Source: Gliomastix tumulicola (Eukaryota > Ascomycota > Sordariomycetes > Hypocreales > Bionectriaceae). Taken from it: a stretch of DNA of 64,000 nt. The notes under the pieces are model-generated. The model was not told where the DNA came from. It saw only the letters and a program-made list of their open reading frames with translations, and made no database searches. Position numbers and translations under genes: made by a program. Shown one piece after another: positions 43,496 to 54,813 of this stretch. How positions within the stretch are numbered: the stretch's first letter is position 1; each line of letters begins with the position of its first letter. The DNA lies in assembly GCA_001599755.1 (NCBI GenBank), contig BCHX01000002.1, forward strand, positions 1,178,001 through 1,242,000, read 5' to 3'.

Positions 43496-45781
43496 TCATC
43501 CAAGCAAGGTCGGATGCTCGGCAAGACTTGTCCAAAAATCCATCTCAAAGTCGCACGGCTGCAGTACAGAGTAGGGATCCCACCCCTCAAACTCGAAAGC
43601 TTGTGAGGGAGCTTGCGAAGCCTGCTCCTCCAGCAAGAGCTGCGTGGAAGAGTCGTCGTAGGCCATCTTGCTCTCCAACAAGATTTTGATTGTGTTGGCG
43701 GCACGTTCAAAGAGCGAATAGTTCGCATCGCCGGGCTGTATCCATGCCCCAATTGTGATCTCGGCATGGAGTATTGTCAAGCTCTGAAGCATGCGAAACC
43801 GCTCCATACTGCTCACATGAGCGGGACTGCCAAGAAGCGCGAGTGAAACGATCCCAGCAGCAGGCAAGCCAAAGTGCGCCACCTAGTTATACCCAAGTCA
43901 GCCCACACTCACTCTTGGAGTGGTCAACGTCACCGCTACTACCATACCTTCCAGACAAGACTAGATCCGGAGTTGGTTATCGAGTCACGGAGAATGACCA
44001 AGTCCGTCACCAGAGTCAACATTTCTGCGGCGGTCCCGACGATCGTCGCGTCGGGCTTTGAGACGTTCCTTTGCGAGGCGAGATCAAGTAGGAAATTCGC
44101 ATGTAGATATTCAAGTCGCGTCCCGGCAAGAAAGTCCCTCTCAAAGGAGGAGACCAGACGGCACTCTCCAAGAGACGTCGTCAATCGGAAATTTTCCGGT
44201 AATTCTTCCCACTGGCTGTGTATTTTTCTTCGAAGTCTACTGAACGAAAGCGTTAGTTGGGACGCACGGGGGTTTCTACGAAGCAAAGTTGGGTATGAGC
44301 TGACTCACTTCGTGATATCTGTCTCACCAGCCTGTTGTCTGTTTCGTAGCAACTGCATAACCTCCTCTTTCAGACAAGCGAACAAAGCCGACCGACGGGC
44401 GTCAGCTGTGTAATTAATAGCCGGTATTGGCGAGCCATCAGCGTCGCGTAGATGCCTGTCGTTGCCGCCGCCGCTATAAGCATAGAAATCCCACGGCAGG
44501 CTAGACCATTCCGGTGCTCGGAAAATGCAGTATTCTCGAATGATGCGAGGCGGGCGGCCAAGGAATATCGCTGATTCTTTATCTGCTATATATATCCGCG
44601 CGAAGCACGCCTTGCGCAGCTCTACTAGGAAGCCTGGGATGTCTGACGTGTCTTCATCGACATTGTCTTCGTGTAAGCCCAAGGCGAAAAGGGAGGACGC
44701 CAAGTCTCCCAAGTTCCGCCAGGACGTCAGGCCTATGGAGATATGAGCTTTGGGTATACACACTCGACCAACCATGGGGTATCAGTGCATACTTACTCTG
44801 GTCTCCATCGACTTGTGAGTGAAGAATATGATTCTCGAAATGCAGCACCAGCTGCAGGTCTGCGAGTGCGTCCAAGGCACGGCACGATTCCAGGCATGCG
44901 TCGCTCAGCAAGGTCAATGTCCTCGCCAATTGCCGCCGTTGTTGGCTGTTGTTGAAAAGGCTAGCGAAGGAAGGTATCTCAACACAGGCTCTTCCCACGG
45001 CGGTGACAAAGAAGCCCACGACTTCCCATCTCACATGCGAGGATAGATGTGCCACCAAGTCATCGAAAGTTGACTCTTTGTCCGGATTGATTGGCGCCCG
45101 TGTGTTTCTCATCATCTTCCCTGCCAAAGCCTCTAGATATCTTCGCTGGCTCTGGGATCTCTCCGCAAAAGAGGCGATGGAACTGCATAAATCTAGGACA
45201 ATGTGGGTGCTGCATCGAACGAAGGGCTGCGCGAGCGAGAGGTTTGCCCCCGTTACAGTCCATGCCTCTAGAAGGGAAGCGAGCGAGTGGACGTCTAGCT
45301 GGCTGAGATGAGACAGCGTGTCGATGTCTTGCGCTCGAATCGGTTCATCTTCTGGCCGGCTGTCCGCGGTGGGCGAAGACCTTCGGCCAGCATCGTCGCC
45401 GTGTAGGCTAGGGGTCGGCCACGAGTGAGCAGAAAGCTGATTGAAGATTGCGGAATGACTATATGGTCCCAAGAACCCGGGGTTGGGATAGTTGCGTGTT
45501 GGATCTAATAATGGTGATTTTCGTGTTGAAGACTCTGATGGCATGCCTCGGGTATCGCCGCTCCCGCTATCGTAAAGTTTAGCATCACAACACTGCTTCT
45601 TTGTACTAATATTACCCACTTACTTTGCAGGTAAAGTCTGCATGCTCCTCCGCCTGAAGGGCCTGGACCGGTAGTTGCAAGTTCGCCCACGGGAAGCGCA
45701 TCGCGTGCAGGCCGGCAGCCTGTGATCGCAGGCGAGCTTGGATTTCCGGCACGGATCGCATGCCGCGCGCCGAATCTCCAT
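43496..45781 (-). CDS. Zn2Cys6 transcription factor
   Basis: Exons 45781-45624, 45566-44797, 44732-44309, 44239-43948 and 43882-43496 give 676 residues. The start MEIRRAACDPC places a complete binuclear zinc cluster at residues 8-35 (CDPCRKSKLACD, then CTRCASRGRTC; spacing C2C6C6C2C6C), followed by a basic linker (RSRPFRRR). The middle contains the fungal-specific regulatory region: GDQSLTSWRNLGDLASSLFALGLH, then IPGFLVELRKACFARIYIADK and FLGRPPRI, which match the fungal_trans pattern. Regulators of this class bind CGG half-sites. The gene converges on the aminotransferase, and the promoter of that gene has seven phased CGG triplets, so local control is plausible. The choice of the acceptor at 44733 was guided by the family-like GDQSLTSWR join. 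Confidence 0.88.
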
Positions 45782-46060
45782 CGAGTGACCGAAGACACGC
45801 TGACTGTGCTCAGCTTCTCGTCGGTGATTCGTGTATGCCAAGGGGAAATTGCCTTGGGCTCAGGTTCTCATTGCTTATCTTTGGTAGTGGTCTTCAAAGC
45901 GGGGCTTGGCCGAGAGCGGAGCGCTCCGAATGTTTATCCGCTGCACACCCGCTAAACCGCGTGATCGCCCTGTGACGTGCAACGAAGATGTCCATAGACT
46001 GAATTGCGCATACAAAAAAAGCCACTCATTCTACATTCGGCTCTTATGCCAAGTAATCTA

Positions 46061-48415
46061 TCAAATTAGAGTCACTGTCTTCTCGGGCAAGACAGCTGCT
46101 GACCAGACCTGCTGAAACCAAGTGCTCCTCCGTTCGAAGTTGTTATGTCCTAAAGTCGCCAACCCGACCCTTTCATATGTCTCCGACTCTACTGCTGATA
46201 TCCGCATGAGCACAATAAAGGCATCCGCATCAATCTTGTTCTTCTGCACGATACGCGTAGCCTGTCTCGGACTGTCATTCCTGGGTACGTGGAGCAGGTA
46301 GCACGGCGCAAGCTGACAGGTCCCCGGTCCCGGACTAGCGACAAAGCCGTAATACTCCGGCTTGTCGACAAAAGCGTCAGCGAAGAACTCACACTCGGCC
46401 CCCATGATATCGAGCTCTGGCTGGGGGAAGCCGCAGGGTGGCATGTTCCTGAGTGTTGACTGAGCTTCGTTGACATGAAGCGTGTAGTTTGCCCGAGGGG
46501 TACCGCTCTTGTTGGTTCGGCGGTTTCGCGATGAGCATCCTTGACAGCGAATGCGCCAGAAGGCCGGAAATAGGCTCGCGTCGAGTCGGATGAAGCCGGA
46601 TGAAACTTGACCCAGCGGGTTGGAGCCGGCAAGCGTACACTCGGCTGCCTTGATCTTTCCACGATAGGCGTCCGAGAAGCCTCCATCGATGGGCAAGTGG
46701 GACAAGCCTGAGGGGGCGTCGACGCTTGCCCATGACCACGACGGCGCCCTCCAGTCCTTGCCCCTAGGTCTTGGTATTGATAGCCTGCCCTTGACATGCC
46801 AGAGCAGTCCTTCCATCAGGGACTCCCGCCAGATACCTGCGAGATATTCACTAGGTATGTTGCGGCTTGCTAGCTTTGCGGCCGCTGACAGAGCCGGGAG
46901 CTTGTCGTGCTTGTTGGTTAGACTGAGCTTGGCGTAGCCTTCTACGACCTGAAACCAGTTCCTGTAGACCTTCTGCTCGAAGTGATATCCCTGCAGTCCA
47001 TCTCCATTGGGGGTTTTCGCCATGCCAAAGGACTTCCTGTGCGTTGCTAGATTCAAGTTGCCGACGTTCTGAAAGTGTGGCTCAAGGCTGCGGTTCTCAC
47101 ATTCGCAATGATGAGCCTCCTGGCACCCCACCTCAAACTCCCTTCTGCTGCAGAACAGGATGCGGCGTGATAGCAGTCGTTCCTGGTACACCCACGCTCT
47201 GTCGAACAGCGGGTTATACGCATTGGTTTCGGCATCTGTAGTTGCCCTACCAGATACTAGGCAGGCCCTGGCTCCGATGATCAGGGGTTCAGGCAGGTCG
47301 GTATCGTTGACGGCCATGCAAATGTCCGGCAGAGTCTTTGAGAAGCAGCCGCCCTTGGACTCGCGTGACCAGGCGGCTGCAATGGTGACGTAGCTGTTCT
47401 GATACACGTCTCCCATCATGGTGGACTCCTTGTCCCAGTCCTCTCTGGAGTCCTGCAAAATACAGAGAGAATCGATCCAGAGGTAGCGAAGGCCGAGACG
47501 CAGAGTCAGTATCACTGCGTCTTGGAAGCTCTTGGGAAGCTCTTCCCAAGGGATCGAATCGCAATACCGGTTGAAAGTCGCTTTTGTCGACTGGGAACGA
47601 ATCAGAGCCGGGTTACCCCAACAGTGCGAGAGTGTGGCATAGGTGCCGCGTTTTCCCTGCGTGATCTCCAGCCTCACTTTGATCTCTCCATTTGCAAGCA
47701 TGGTGGCGTGAAGGAGTCGTGTAGGTAGTGGAACATCGCGCCCAGAGCCACAGGTCTGATGCAGCGTCTCACACTCAGTAAGGCGTCGACGTGCCCATTC
47801 TAGCGAGATACTTGTGCTTGTATCCCCAACCAAGACATTCGACGGCAACATGCCCTGAACTCTGACTCTTGATCCTGCAGCATATTCTGTTAGTAGAGTG
47901 CTACGATGGAAACAAACTTGGCTTCTCCCTCTAGAGCGAAGGACATACTCTTTGGGTAAAAGAACTGGAGTCTTTGGACAATAGTGTCTTTCCGGGTGGC
48001 TTGCAGTTCACATACAGGACCTAGCCACTGAAGCACAGGATCCCCGTCCGGTTCGGGCGTAAGATACGCCCTCAGTGTACACTCCAGCAGGGCCTGCAGA
48101 AGACGACAGCTTCGGCAGCCAGCATCAGCAGACGTCATCACATCCTTCACTGTAAATGGACCTGCTGGCGCAAACGCGCCTCGGAAGTGCCTGCTCCGTT
48201 CGTTAGCCGTGCCAGGACTCGATGAGAGATTGTCCTCTGTACTTCTGTTTGACCTCCTTCCGACAGTTCATCAGACAGGCCTCGGTGCCGGAGGAGAAAA
48301 CATCTAAATCCCGCTGCTCACTCACTGGGCATGGCTCAGCGGCAAGTATGTCTTCCAGTGGAACGATGTGGATTTCCATGGTCCCTGTCACAGGCGCGTG
48401 CGCTAGAAAGTGCAT
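46061..48415 (-). CDS. HET-domain protein
   Basis: Exons 48415-48243, 48190-47949 and 47874-46061 give 742 residues. The first intron uses GTACAG and has a perfect GCTAAC branch site; it turns the stop after SWHG into intron sequence and joins EVKQK to HFRGAFAPAG. A GCRSCRLL cysteine pair lies near residue 85. The HET domain spans about 215-360: YATLSHCWG, then LRYLWIDSLCILQDS and YQNSYVTIAAAW, in canonical order. FDRAWVYQERLLSRRILFC and, near residue 505, APSWSWASVD follow, as in most HET proteins. The C-terminal third is variable. Proteins of this family induce cell death after non-self recognition. The first 60 residues contain an EVKQK-rich stretch with no known motif. Confidence 0.92.
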
Positions 48416-49062
48416 GTGTGTACTAGGAAGCGGGGGATTTCAGGTTGGGATGGGATAGCACCACGCTGTGCTTTTAAGTCCGGCTCTTATTTACCCCCCT
48501 CAAATAAGGCACTAGCTGCGGGGCTGTCAGACTTTCTGACAGGGAAAATGCGTATTCTGAGGGGAACAAAGAGTGCTGGCATGTGTGCTGCGCCTCCTTA
48601 GGCAGACATCATCAGGATCGTGACGACAGTCTCTCCGCTTCCGTGTTACGTTGGGCACGGATTCGTGCTCTGGCCTCCAGCTCTTGGCTGCTTCACTCAT
48701 CATATTGATTCGAATTGTGAGAAACATCAAAGATTGGCATTGGTTGTTGAGGTTTCGACGAGTTAACACGGCGCTCTGTCGCAATTCCCAGAGTTCTTCT
48801 CCGGGTCGTCTCCACGCGCGCGTGCTTTATCTGCCCCCGGCCAGACTTCACCGTATCAACTATTAACCCGCTTCCACCAAGGGTCCCCCTCTCGTCTACA
48901 AATTAGCCAAGTTGCGCTCACCGGCCAAAAAATCTCCTCACGCATCTTACCGCCTCCACACCGGTGTGCGGCTTTCCTGCTCGTCAAACATCTCCAACAA
49001 AAGACCGCAAGAGGTCCGAACACTTTGCCTTATATGATCGCCACTGCCGACTGCCCGCTGCA
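48416..49062. other. divergent promoter region
   Basis: 647 bases separate the start codons of the HET gene (minus) and the CCCH gene (plus). The 160 bases before 49063 are C/T/A-rich, as in fungal leaders. No repeat or TATA box is clear. Confidence 0.45.
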
Positions 49063-50925
49063 ATGCTCACTGACGCCGAGATCGATCGCGCGGCGCGGGA
49101 GCTCGCGGACTTCCGCCGGGAGGATGTCCTCTCCAAGGTCCTCAGCAAGTACGGCGATCTGCTCGAAGACTACCGGCGCCTGAAGAGCGACTACGAGGAG
49201 GAGCGCGAGTCGCGGGAGCGGTACAAGAAGCTCGCCCGGGAGCAGGAGCGCAACCCCTACGCCATGGTCCTCGTCGACGGCGACGGCTACATCTTCCAGG
49301 ACCTGCTCGTGCAGAAGGGCTCCGACGACGGCGGCGGGAACGCGGCGCGCGCGCTCAACGAGGCCGTGCGCGCCAGCCTGCAGGCAAAGGGCCTGGACCA
49401 CTGCCAGGTCATGGTCCGCGTGTACGCCGACGTCGCGGGTGTCTCCAAGGCGCTGTATAAAGCCGGCCTCTGCGGGCCCGAGAAGCGCTCGCTCTCGCCC
49501 TTCATCGCCAGCTTCAACCGCTCCTTCGGCCACACGGACTTTGTCGACGCCGGCGACCTCAAGGAGAACGCCGACTTCAAGCTCCGGGCGCTGCTGCGCC
49601 TGCACGCCGACAACGCGCAGTGCAAGCACATCTACTTCGCCGCCTGCCACGACGTCGGCTACATATCCGAGCTCACGCCGCACAAGGGCGACAGCAGCCG
49701 GTTCACGCTCATCCGCACGTCCGGCGTGAACTTCCACCAGCAGTTCACCAAGCTGGACTTGGGCATCGAGAACTTCCCCGGTGTTTTTCGCTCTACCCCG
49801 CTCGACGTGGCCATGCAGCTCCGGTCTCACCGCGCCGGATCCACGGGGAATAGCAAGACAGCTGCAGCTGCAGCAACAACAGCAGGAGGAGGAGGAGGAG
49901 CATCAGCACCAGCCGGGAAAAACAACAGCAACTCCTCCGCGCATCCGTCCACTGACGACGTGCGGGCCTCGTCGCAGGGTGACGACTCGGGCGGCGCGGA
50001 CAGTAATCAAAAGATATGCAGGTTTTACCAGCAGGGCAAGTGCAAGTACGGGACTGGCTGCAAGAACGCGCACGTCAGCGACCGGCTCAGCTCCATCACG
50101 TCTTGGCGCGCGACCGGCAGCGGCAGCGGCAGGGGAAATATTTCGCAGTCGGACGGACGTCTCTCCGTGCAGGATCACGACGGCGACGAGTCTCCGTCCG
50201 CTGCTGCCGCGGGAAGACTGCACTTCCAACAGAAGAACGTACAGCAACATGTACAGCAAAATCATCACGGACGCCTGGAAAACAACAACAACAACGACGA
50301 CGGACGAATCCCGTCCGGACCCGGTTACGTCGACCTATCCGAGCTGCCCAAAAAGGAGAGCATACCCAAAGGCCACGTCGCGGTCAATAAGGACGATTTC
50401 CGCCTGGATGCTTACATCCCGCCCGTCACGGTAGCGGTGCAGACCGAGCTCATGTCACGCATTAGAACACGGCCCGTCTGCAACAGATGGCATCTTACGG
50501 AGAGCTGCAGCCGCGGCGACGACTGCTTCTACGACCACGAACCGCTTACCGCCGCGTCCAAGCGAGCGCTGGAGCTGCTGGCCCGTTCCATCCGGTGCCA
50601 GGCGGGCGGGAAATGCCGCAACAACTTATGCACCAAGGGCCACGTGTGCCAGAATCAACAGTGCAGACACTACGGCGGCAAAGACTCTTGCAAGCTGCCG
50701 TGGCGATCGCACAGGGAGGACCTGGGCGTGGCCTGGTTCCTCCCCGCGATCGTGCCGAGCCAGCTGCAATACGAAAACGGGAGCTACGACGGCGGCGACG
50801 GCGGCGACGGCATGAGCCAGTCCAACGAGAGTCTGGACGACGGCGCCATGGTGGATGACGGTGCCATAGACGAGGAGCACAGCCAGACCAGCGAGAACAA
50901 CTCGGCTGCTCATGGCAAATGGTAA
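49063..50925 (+). CDS. NYN/PIN-like domain protein with CCCH zinc fingers
   Basis: A single exon of 620 residues starting at MLTDAEIDRAARELADFRRED. Residues 5-65 form a charged coiled coil. The next domain (about 67-265) has AMVLVDGDGYIF, VRVYADVAGVSKAL, FVDAGDLKENADFKL and YFAACHDVGYISEL; the regularly placed Asp residues resemble the metal site of NYN/PIN nucleases. A Gln/Ser/Gly-rich linker follows, with short GCA/GGA repeats. Zinc fingers are CRFYQQGKCKYGTGCKNAH near 319 and CNRWHLTESCSRGDDCFYDH near 472 (both C-x8-C-x5-C-x3-H or close), plus a Cys-rich C-terminal part (CRNNLCTKGHVCQNQQC). Such proteins are common in Pezizomycotina and uncharacterised; RNA binding or decay is inferred. 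The very GC-rich coding region yields many false open frames on the other strand. Confidence 0.85.
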   Translation: MLTDAEIDRAARELADFRREDVLSKVLSKYGDLLEDYRRLKSDYEEERESRERYKKLAREQERNPYAMVLVDGDGYIFQDLLVQKGSDDGGGNAARALNEAVRASLQAKGLDHCQVMVRVYADVAGVSKALYKAGLCGPEKRSLSPFIASFNRSFGHTDFVDAGDLKENADFKLRALLRLHADNAQCKHIYFAACHDVGYISELTPHKGDSSRFTLIRTSGVNFHQQFTKLDLGIENFPGVFRSTPLDVAMQLRSHRAGSTGNSKTAAAAATTAGGGGGASAPAGKNNSNSSAHPSTDDVRASSQGDDSGGADSNQKICRFYQQGKCKYGTGCKNAHVSDRLSSITSWRATGSGSGRGNISQSDGRLSVQDHDGDESPSAAAAGRLHFQQKNVQQHVQQNHHGRLENNNNNDDGRIPSGPGYVDLSELPKKESIPKGHVAVNKDDFRLDAYIPPVTVAVQTELMSRIRTRPVCNRWHLTESCSRGDDCFYDHEPLTAASKRALELLARSIRCQAGGKCRNNLCTKGHVCQNQQCRHYGGKDSCKLPWRSHREDLGVAWFLPAIVPSQLQYENGSYDGGDGGDGMSQSNESLDDGAMVDDGAIDEEHSQTSENNSAAHGKW

Positions 50926-51521
50926 ATCGATTTACGCCCGAACGACACTGAAAACGAGGGCCCTGACAAAGACAACAATATCGCCTCTCGCACTGAACAA
51001 TCGACAAATTACGAGCCAATACTCCAGACGAAGACGACAAGACACGACACTACCTCTGTCAACGAGATCGAAAATACTTACATGTCAACACTTATTACCT
51101 CCCAACGAAACGGCTCCCCGTTGAGCGCGGATTATCCTGACGTGGATAATCGCTTAAAAAGACTCACGGGGTTCTTCTTTGAGGAAGTCGGATCAAGGAA
51201 CAACAATGGGATGGACATAGGAGCTGAAGAAACACACGATAGGGGACGGAAAGGGAAGGGAAGGGATCGAGAGACCAGAGATTCTCGGCCAGGCAAGTTC
51301 TCCAGGGGGACTAAACAACAAGGCAAAACGTGGGGGGTACTCATATACTGGATCTAGACTTTGGGACCCTTCTCAGCACCTAGGATACTGCTTGCCTTCT
51401 CAATACGTATCTTAGTCCTTAGAGAGAAGACGAGAGAATAGGAATTTTTTATGTCCGACGCACATAATACGGAAGTCTTCTAAGCCGGACCAATCCATTT
51501 TGGCAGATGGTGGAAAGAATG

Positions 51522-51579
51522 CTCAAGGTATAGGGCCCATGTAACTTGGGTGTGTATGTGCCTCATGTTTTTCTTTTAC
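51522..51579 (+). repeat. dispersed ~57-bp repeat, copy D
   Basis: Starts CTCAAGGTATAGGGCCCATG, continues AACTTGGGTGTGTATGTG and ends CATGTTTTTCTTTTACTTG. CTCAAG at the left end pairs with CTTGAG at the junction with copy E. It is the first of two head-to-tail copies. Confidence 0.7.
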
Positions 51580-51634
51580 TTGAGGTATAGGACCATACAA
51601 TTTGGATGTGTCTGAGGCTTGAATCTTTCTTCAC
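51580..51634 (+). repeat. dispersed ~57-bp repeat, copy E
   Basis: Head-to-tail with copy D. It has GAGGTATAGGACCATACAAT identical over the left part to copy B, then TTGGATGTGTCTGAGGCTTG and TCTTTCTTCACC. The left half is better kept than in copy D and the right half worse. Confidence 0.65.
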
Positions 51635-51894
51635 CTGCGTATTTGGCAATGACGGCTTTCTCTCTACGCGAGACTTGGTAGCTATGTGAAGGAAACCGTT
51701 CCACCTGGCTACGGCTCTCCAACATACTTCATATTGATCAGGGCGTATTTCGAGGTGGGTGAGTCGTAGAAGCGTACAGCGTTTCTCTATTGAGAACCAT
51801 GGCATATTTATTATAAAGCAGCTAGCAGACGTAGAAAATGATTTCGCCAATCCTTTTACCAAAATACACATCGAACTCTCACCTGCTAAATGCC

Positions 51895-53917
51895 TCACGC
51901 ATCCGCCTTCGTATCGGGGTTGACCTTGATTGTAGTTGCCTCAGCGAGCTTCTCCTGCACCTCGACGCCATCGACCAGGGCAGCCGTCTCCTCAAGCGAT
52001 AGACCACGAGTTTCGATGAACAAGAAGTACACAGTGAGAAACTCGACAGCGAGCCACACATCGTAGACAATGTAGTCTGAAAGTTTTTGTCAGCATGATA
52101 TCTCGATACGTGCCAAATGATGGGTTAGCTTACATCTCCAAGTGATGTTGGTGATTCCAACGGGATTAGCATATTGGTTGAAGATAAGTGCACAGGCAAC
52201 CGAGAAGTTGTATAGAGTAAGACCCTGGGGTGTAACTGTTAGGCCTTTGAATCGTTTCGCGCCGAGGCGAGAGAGGACGCTTACCCTAGCACGGAGATTG
52301 AAGGGTAGAATCTCCGTTACGTATGTGACCTGCAAGGGACCCCAGCCAATGTTGAAAGCCAAGTTGTATAGGAAAATGATGGCCAGAATACCCTTCGCGT
52401 AGCCGTCGCTGCCAGCGCCAGTGAGGCCGGTTTGCTTCTCGTAAGTGGCTTGCAGCCCAGTCCACACTGTGTGAATCAGAGTGTCAGTACGTTGCTTGGT
52501 TTAGATNCCCTCGCCTTTGACTGCCGTGAGGATGAACCAGTCGCTCCGACTTACCAACATAAGTAATCAGCATCCCGCCAGTCGAAACGAGGAACATCAG
52601 ACGACGGTTGAACTTATTTGTCAAAGTGGCGAACACCAGCATTGAAATCAAGTTCCATAGTGTCAGAAGCGCGTTGATGAGTGTCTGAGTGCTCTCCGCG
52701 GTGTAGCCGATCGAGTTGAGAATCAAGGTCAGGTAGTAGGAAATGAGACCATTTCCAGACCACTGCGAGAAGAACCCAACGCAGACAATGATGAAGAAGC
52801 GCTTCCTATTCCCCGGGGTGCTGAAGAAGGAGAGGTAGGACGTCGAGTGTGCTGCCTCGATCTCCAAGTGAAGAGCCTCTTTGATCTCCTCGAACTCAAC
52901 CGCCACGAGCTCCTGGTTCGGGTCACCGTTGGCGTGGTACTTGACCAGGAGCTGCTTCGCCTCCTCATGCCGGTCTTTGGAAATAAGCCAACGAGGAGAC
53001 TCCTCGATCAGAAAGAAAAGGCCGAGCTGGACGACGCTTGATAGAACCTGAAGCAGGGAAGGCAGACGCCATGCCCACGTCGAGTTGATGCGGAAGCTAC
53101 CATATGTCGTCCAGGCCGCCACCAATGCGCCCAGGTTCCAAAGTGCGTTGTAGATCGAGACGGACGGACCCTGCCTAGCCGTTAGAGCCACATACTAGAA
53201 GAGAGAAGACGTGAGGTTGGGTGATAATGGGAGTACTTACTCGGTGTGTCGGATACGCTAGCTCGGTGAGCAGTAGTGGTGCAGCAGTGATGTTAATCAC
53301 CAGACCGAAGCCCAATATTCCTCGAGCAGCAATAAACATGCCCGCTAAAGTTGGAAGTGCAAAGTCAGCCCTCGGGTTCCTTCCCAGGAGTGACTGTTAA
53401 CTACTCACTATTCTGTGCGGCTGCTTGGAGTATACCGCCGATAAGAAGGATGGCAGCTCCGAGAAGCAGGGTCTTTTTCCGCCCCAGATAGTCGCAAAGA
53501 AAGGCGCAGAACGGCATGCCAAGCAGCTGGCCCACGCTGTTGATGATGTTGAGGCTGGTGGTGAGAGTGTCAGCGTCTGATCACGAGGGTGGCAAGTCAA
53601 GCCTTGAAACTCGGCAGGGGTCACATACAGGGCCAGCATATTAGCGTCTGGATTGTTGAATGACGCTTGCCATGAGTCTAGAGACTGCAGGCCATCTATA
53701 GGAAACACATATGTCAGAACCACGACACCCGATCCTCCAGACTCCGGAGAGACATACTCATCATTGATCCATCGAAACCCGTGGCATAACTGGAGACCTG
53801 CGCCAGTAGCAGAATCATGTTCAACTTGATAATCCCCGCGTTGGAGAACCACCCAACTTTGCTGTTCTGCAGGGTGGTGTCCATGGCGGAACCGTCGAAC
53901 GCGGAGCCTGAGGCCAT
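51895..53917 (-). CDS. MFS sugar transporter, eight exons
   Basis: Exons 53917-53758, 53695-53629, 53554-53409, 53344-53241, 53194-52555, 52466-52285, 52224-52134 and 52076-51895 give 523 residues. Motifs of the sugar-porter family appear in order: YATGFDGSMMNGLQSL in helix 1, FLCDYLGRKKTLLLG in loop 2-3, GMFIAARGILGFG in helix 4, ELAYPTHR, EESPRWLISKDR after helix 6, and FLFIETRGLSLEE at the end. ETRG in place of PETKG and NITWR before helix 11 fit the lactose/hexose permease branch. It would import sugars by proton symport at the plasma membrane. One undetermined base (N) at 52507 lies in intron 5 and does not affect the protein. A secreted protein gene is transcribed divergently 896 bases away. 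Confidence 0.93.
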
Positions 53918-54813
53918 GGTAGTGGCACCAGGGCAAGTCGGGTCAGGAGAGTCTGGCAAAGCTCTGGAACCGAGACGGTGAATGTCTACCTCAACACGCT
54001 TGACGATCCGATGAGACTTAGACTTGCAGTGAACATGGGGCGACAACGTATTTATCTACGTGATCATCAGAAGTCGGAAAGCACTCGTGTGACGGGTTAT
54101 CGGGGCCCCAGTCGAACGAGGGGAGTGGACTCTGGATTGTGGAGGTTCACGGCTGGGCTCGTGATATCTTATCCGAGGCTCGCTGCTGGAATCTATGGGG
54201 AAGCGTGATAACCAAGTATCAACTAGCTGGACATGGCGTGAGCTGATCCGAAGCCGGCAACGCTATCCGATCAGAGGCCGCTTCAGATCGCCGGGTTTGC
54301 CGGTCCCAGGTAAGGATGTTTGTAGCCTGTCAATCATGCCCAGTGAGCCTCGGTAAGGTATCTTGTAGTTCCGATGGCTTGGAACCATGGGGATTAAGGA
54401 GCCTGGGGAGCTCTTGTGGCGTCTGCTCCCATCACCCAATTAGTCCCGATTCTGAATTGTAACTTAGGAAACTCTGGACACCCAACATACTCCCTGTCCC
54501 TATCTGCGGGGCGTCGTGAATCGCGCACACGTCGGTCAACGTCCACGGGGAGCCGGCAAACCTGCTGAGAATCGCCGGGTCCGGTCCGGGTCTCGTGCCC
54601 CAGACTTTGGACCCTTCCCCTGAACTAGCTTACCGAGAAGCGACGATTGACGCCCGTGGGAGGACACTAGGACCACGCGACACCGGTATCGTCGACTTTG
54701 GTATCGTGTCTGGCTGGTGCCCCTCGCATCATATATATCTACGGTGCTCAGTCATCCATCGGACAATCGCATCTCGACATCGCCAGATCTCAACCCCAAA
54801 GTTCGTCAGCAGT
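53918..54813. promoter_or_regulatory. divergent promoter, sugar transporter and secreted protein
   Basis: 896 bases between start codons of the transporter (minus) and secreted protein (plus). An ATATATAT element sits 76 bases before the latter's ATG. Several CCGG and CCCCAG words resemble carbon-regulator sites, but no clear array is seen. No gene is recognised within it. Confidence 0.4.
54731..54738 (+). promoter_or_regulatory. TATA-like element of the secreted protein
   Basis: ATATATAT in CATCATATATATCTACGG, 76 bases before the start codon at 54814; position and sequence suit a TATA box. Confidence 0.4.

Larger units (their letters stand above)
50926..51894. other. convergent region with tandem repeat copies D and E
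   Basis: Almost 1 kb between the stops of the CCCH gene and the sugar transporter. The first 200 bases are rich in ACAA/GACA words and continue an apparent frame without coding features. Two copies of the dispersed repeat lie at 51522-51634. Confidence 0.5.

Noticed and set aside
49030..49830. 266-codon minus-strand frame opposite the CCCH gene
   Set aside because: Antisense shadow of a very GC-rich exon with strong third-position bias.
52501..52510. The undetermined base as evidence of a broken transporter
   Set aside because: It lies in intron 5 away from the splice sites; all eight exons join in frame without it.
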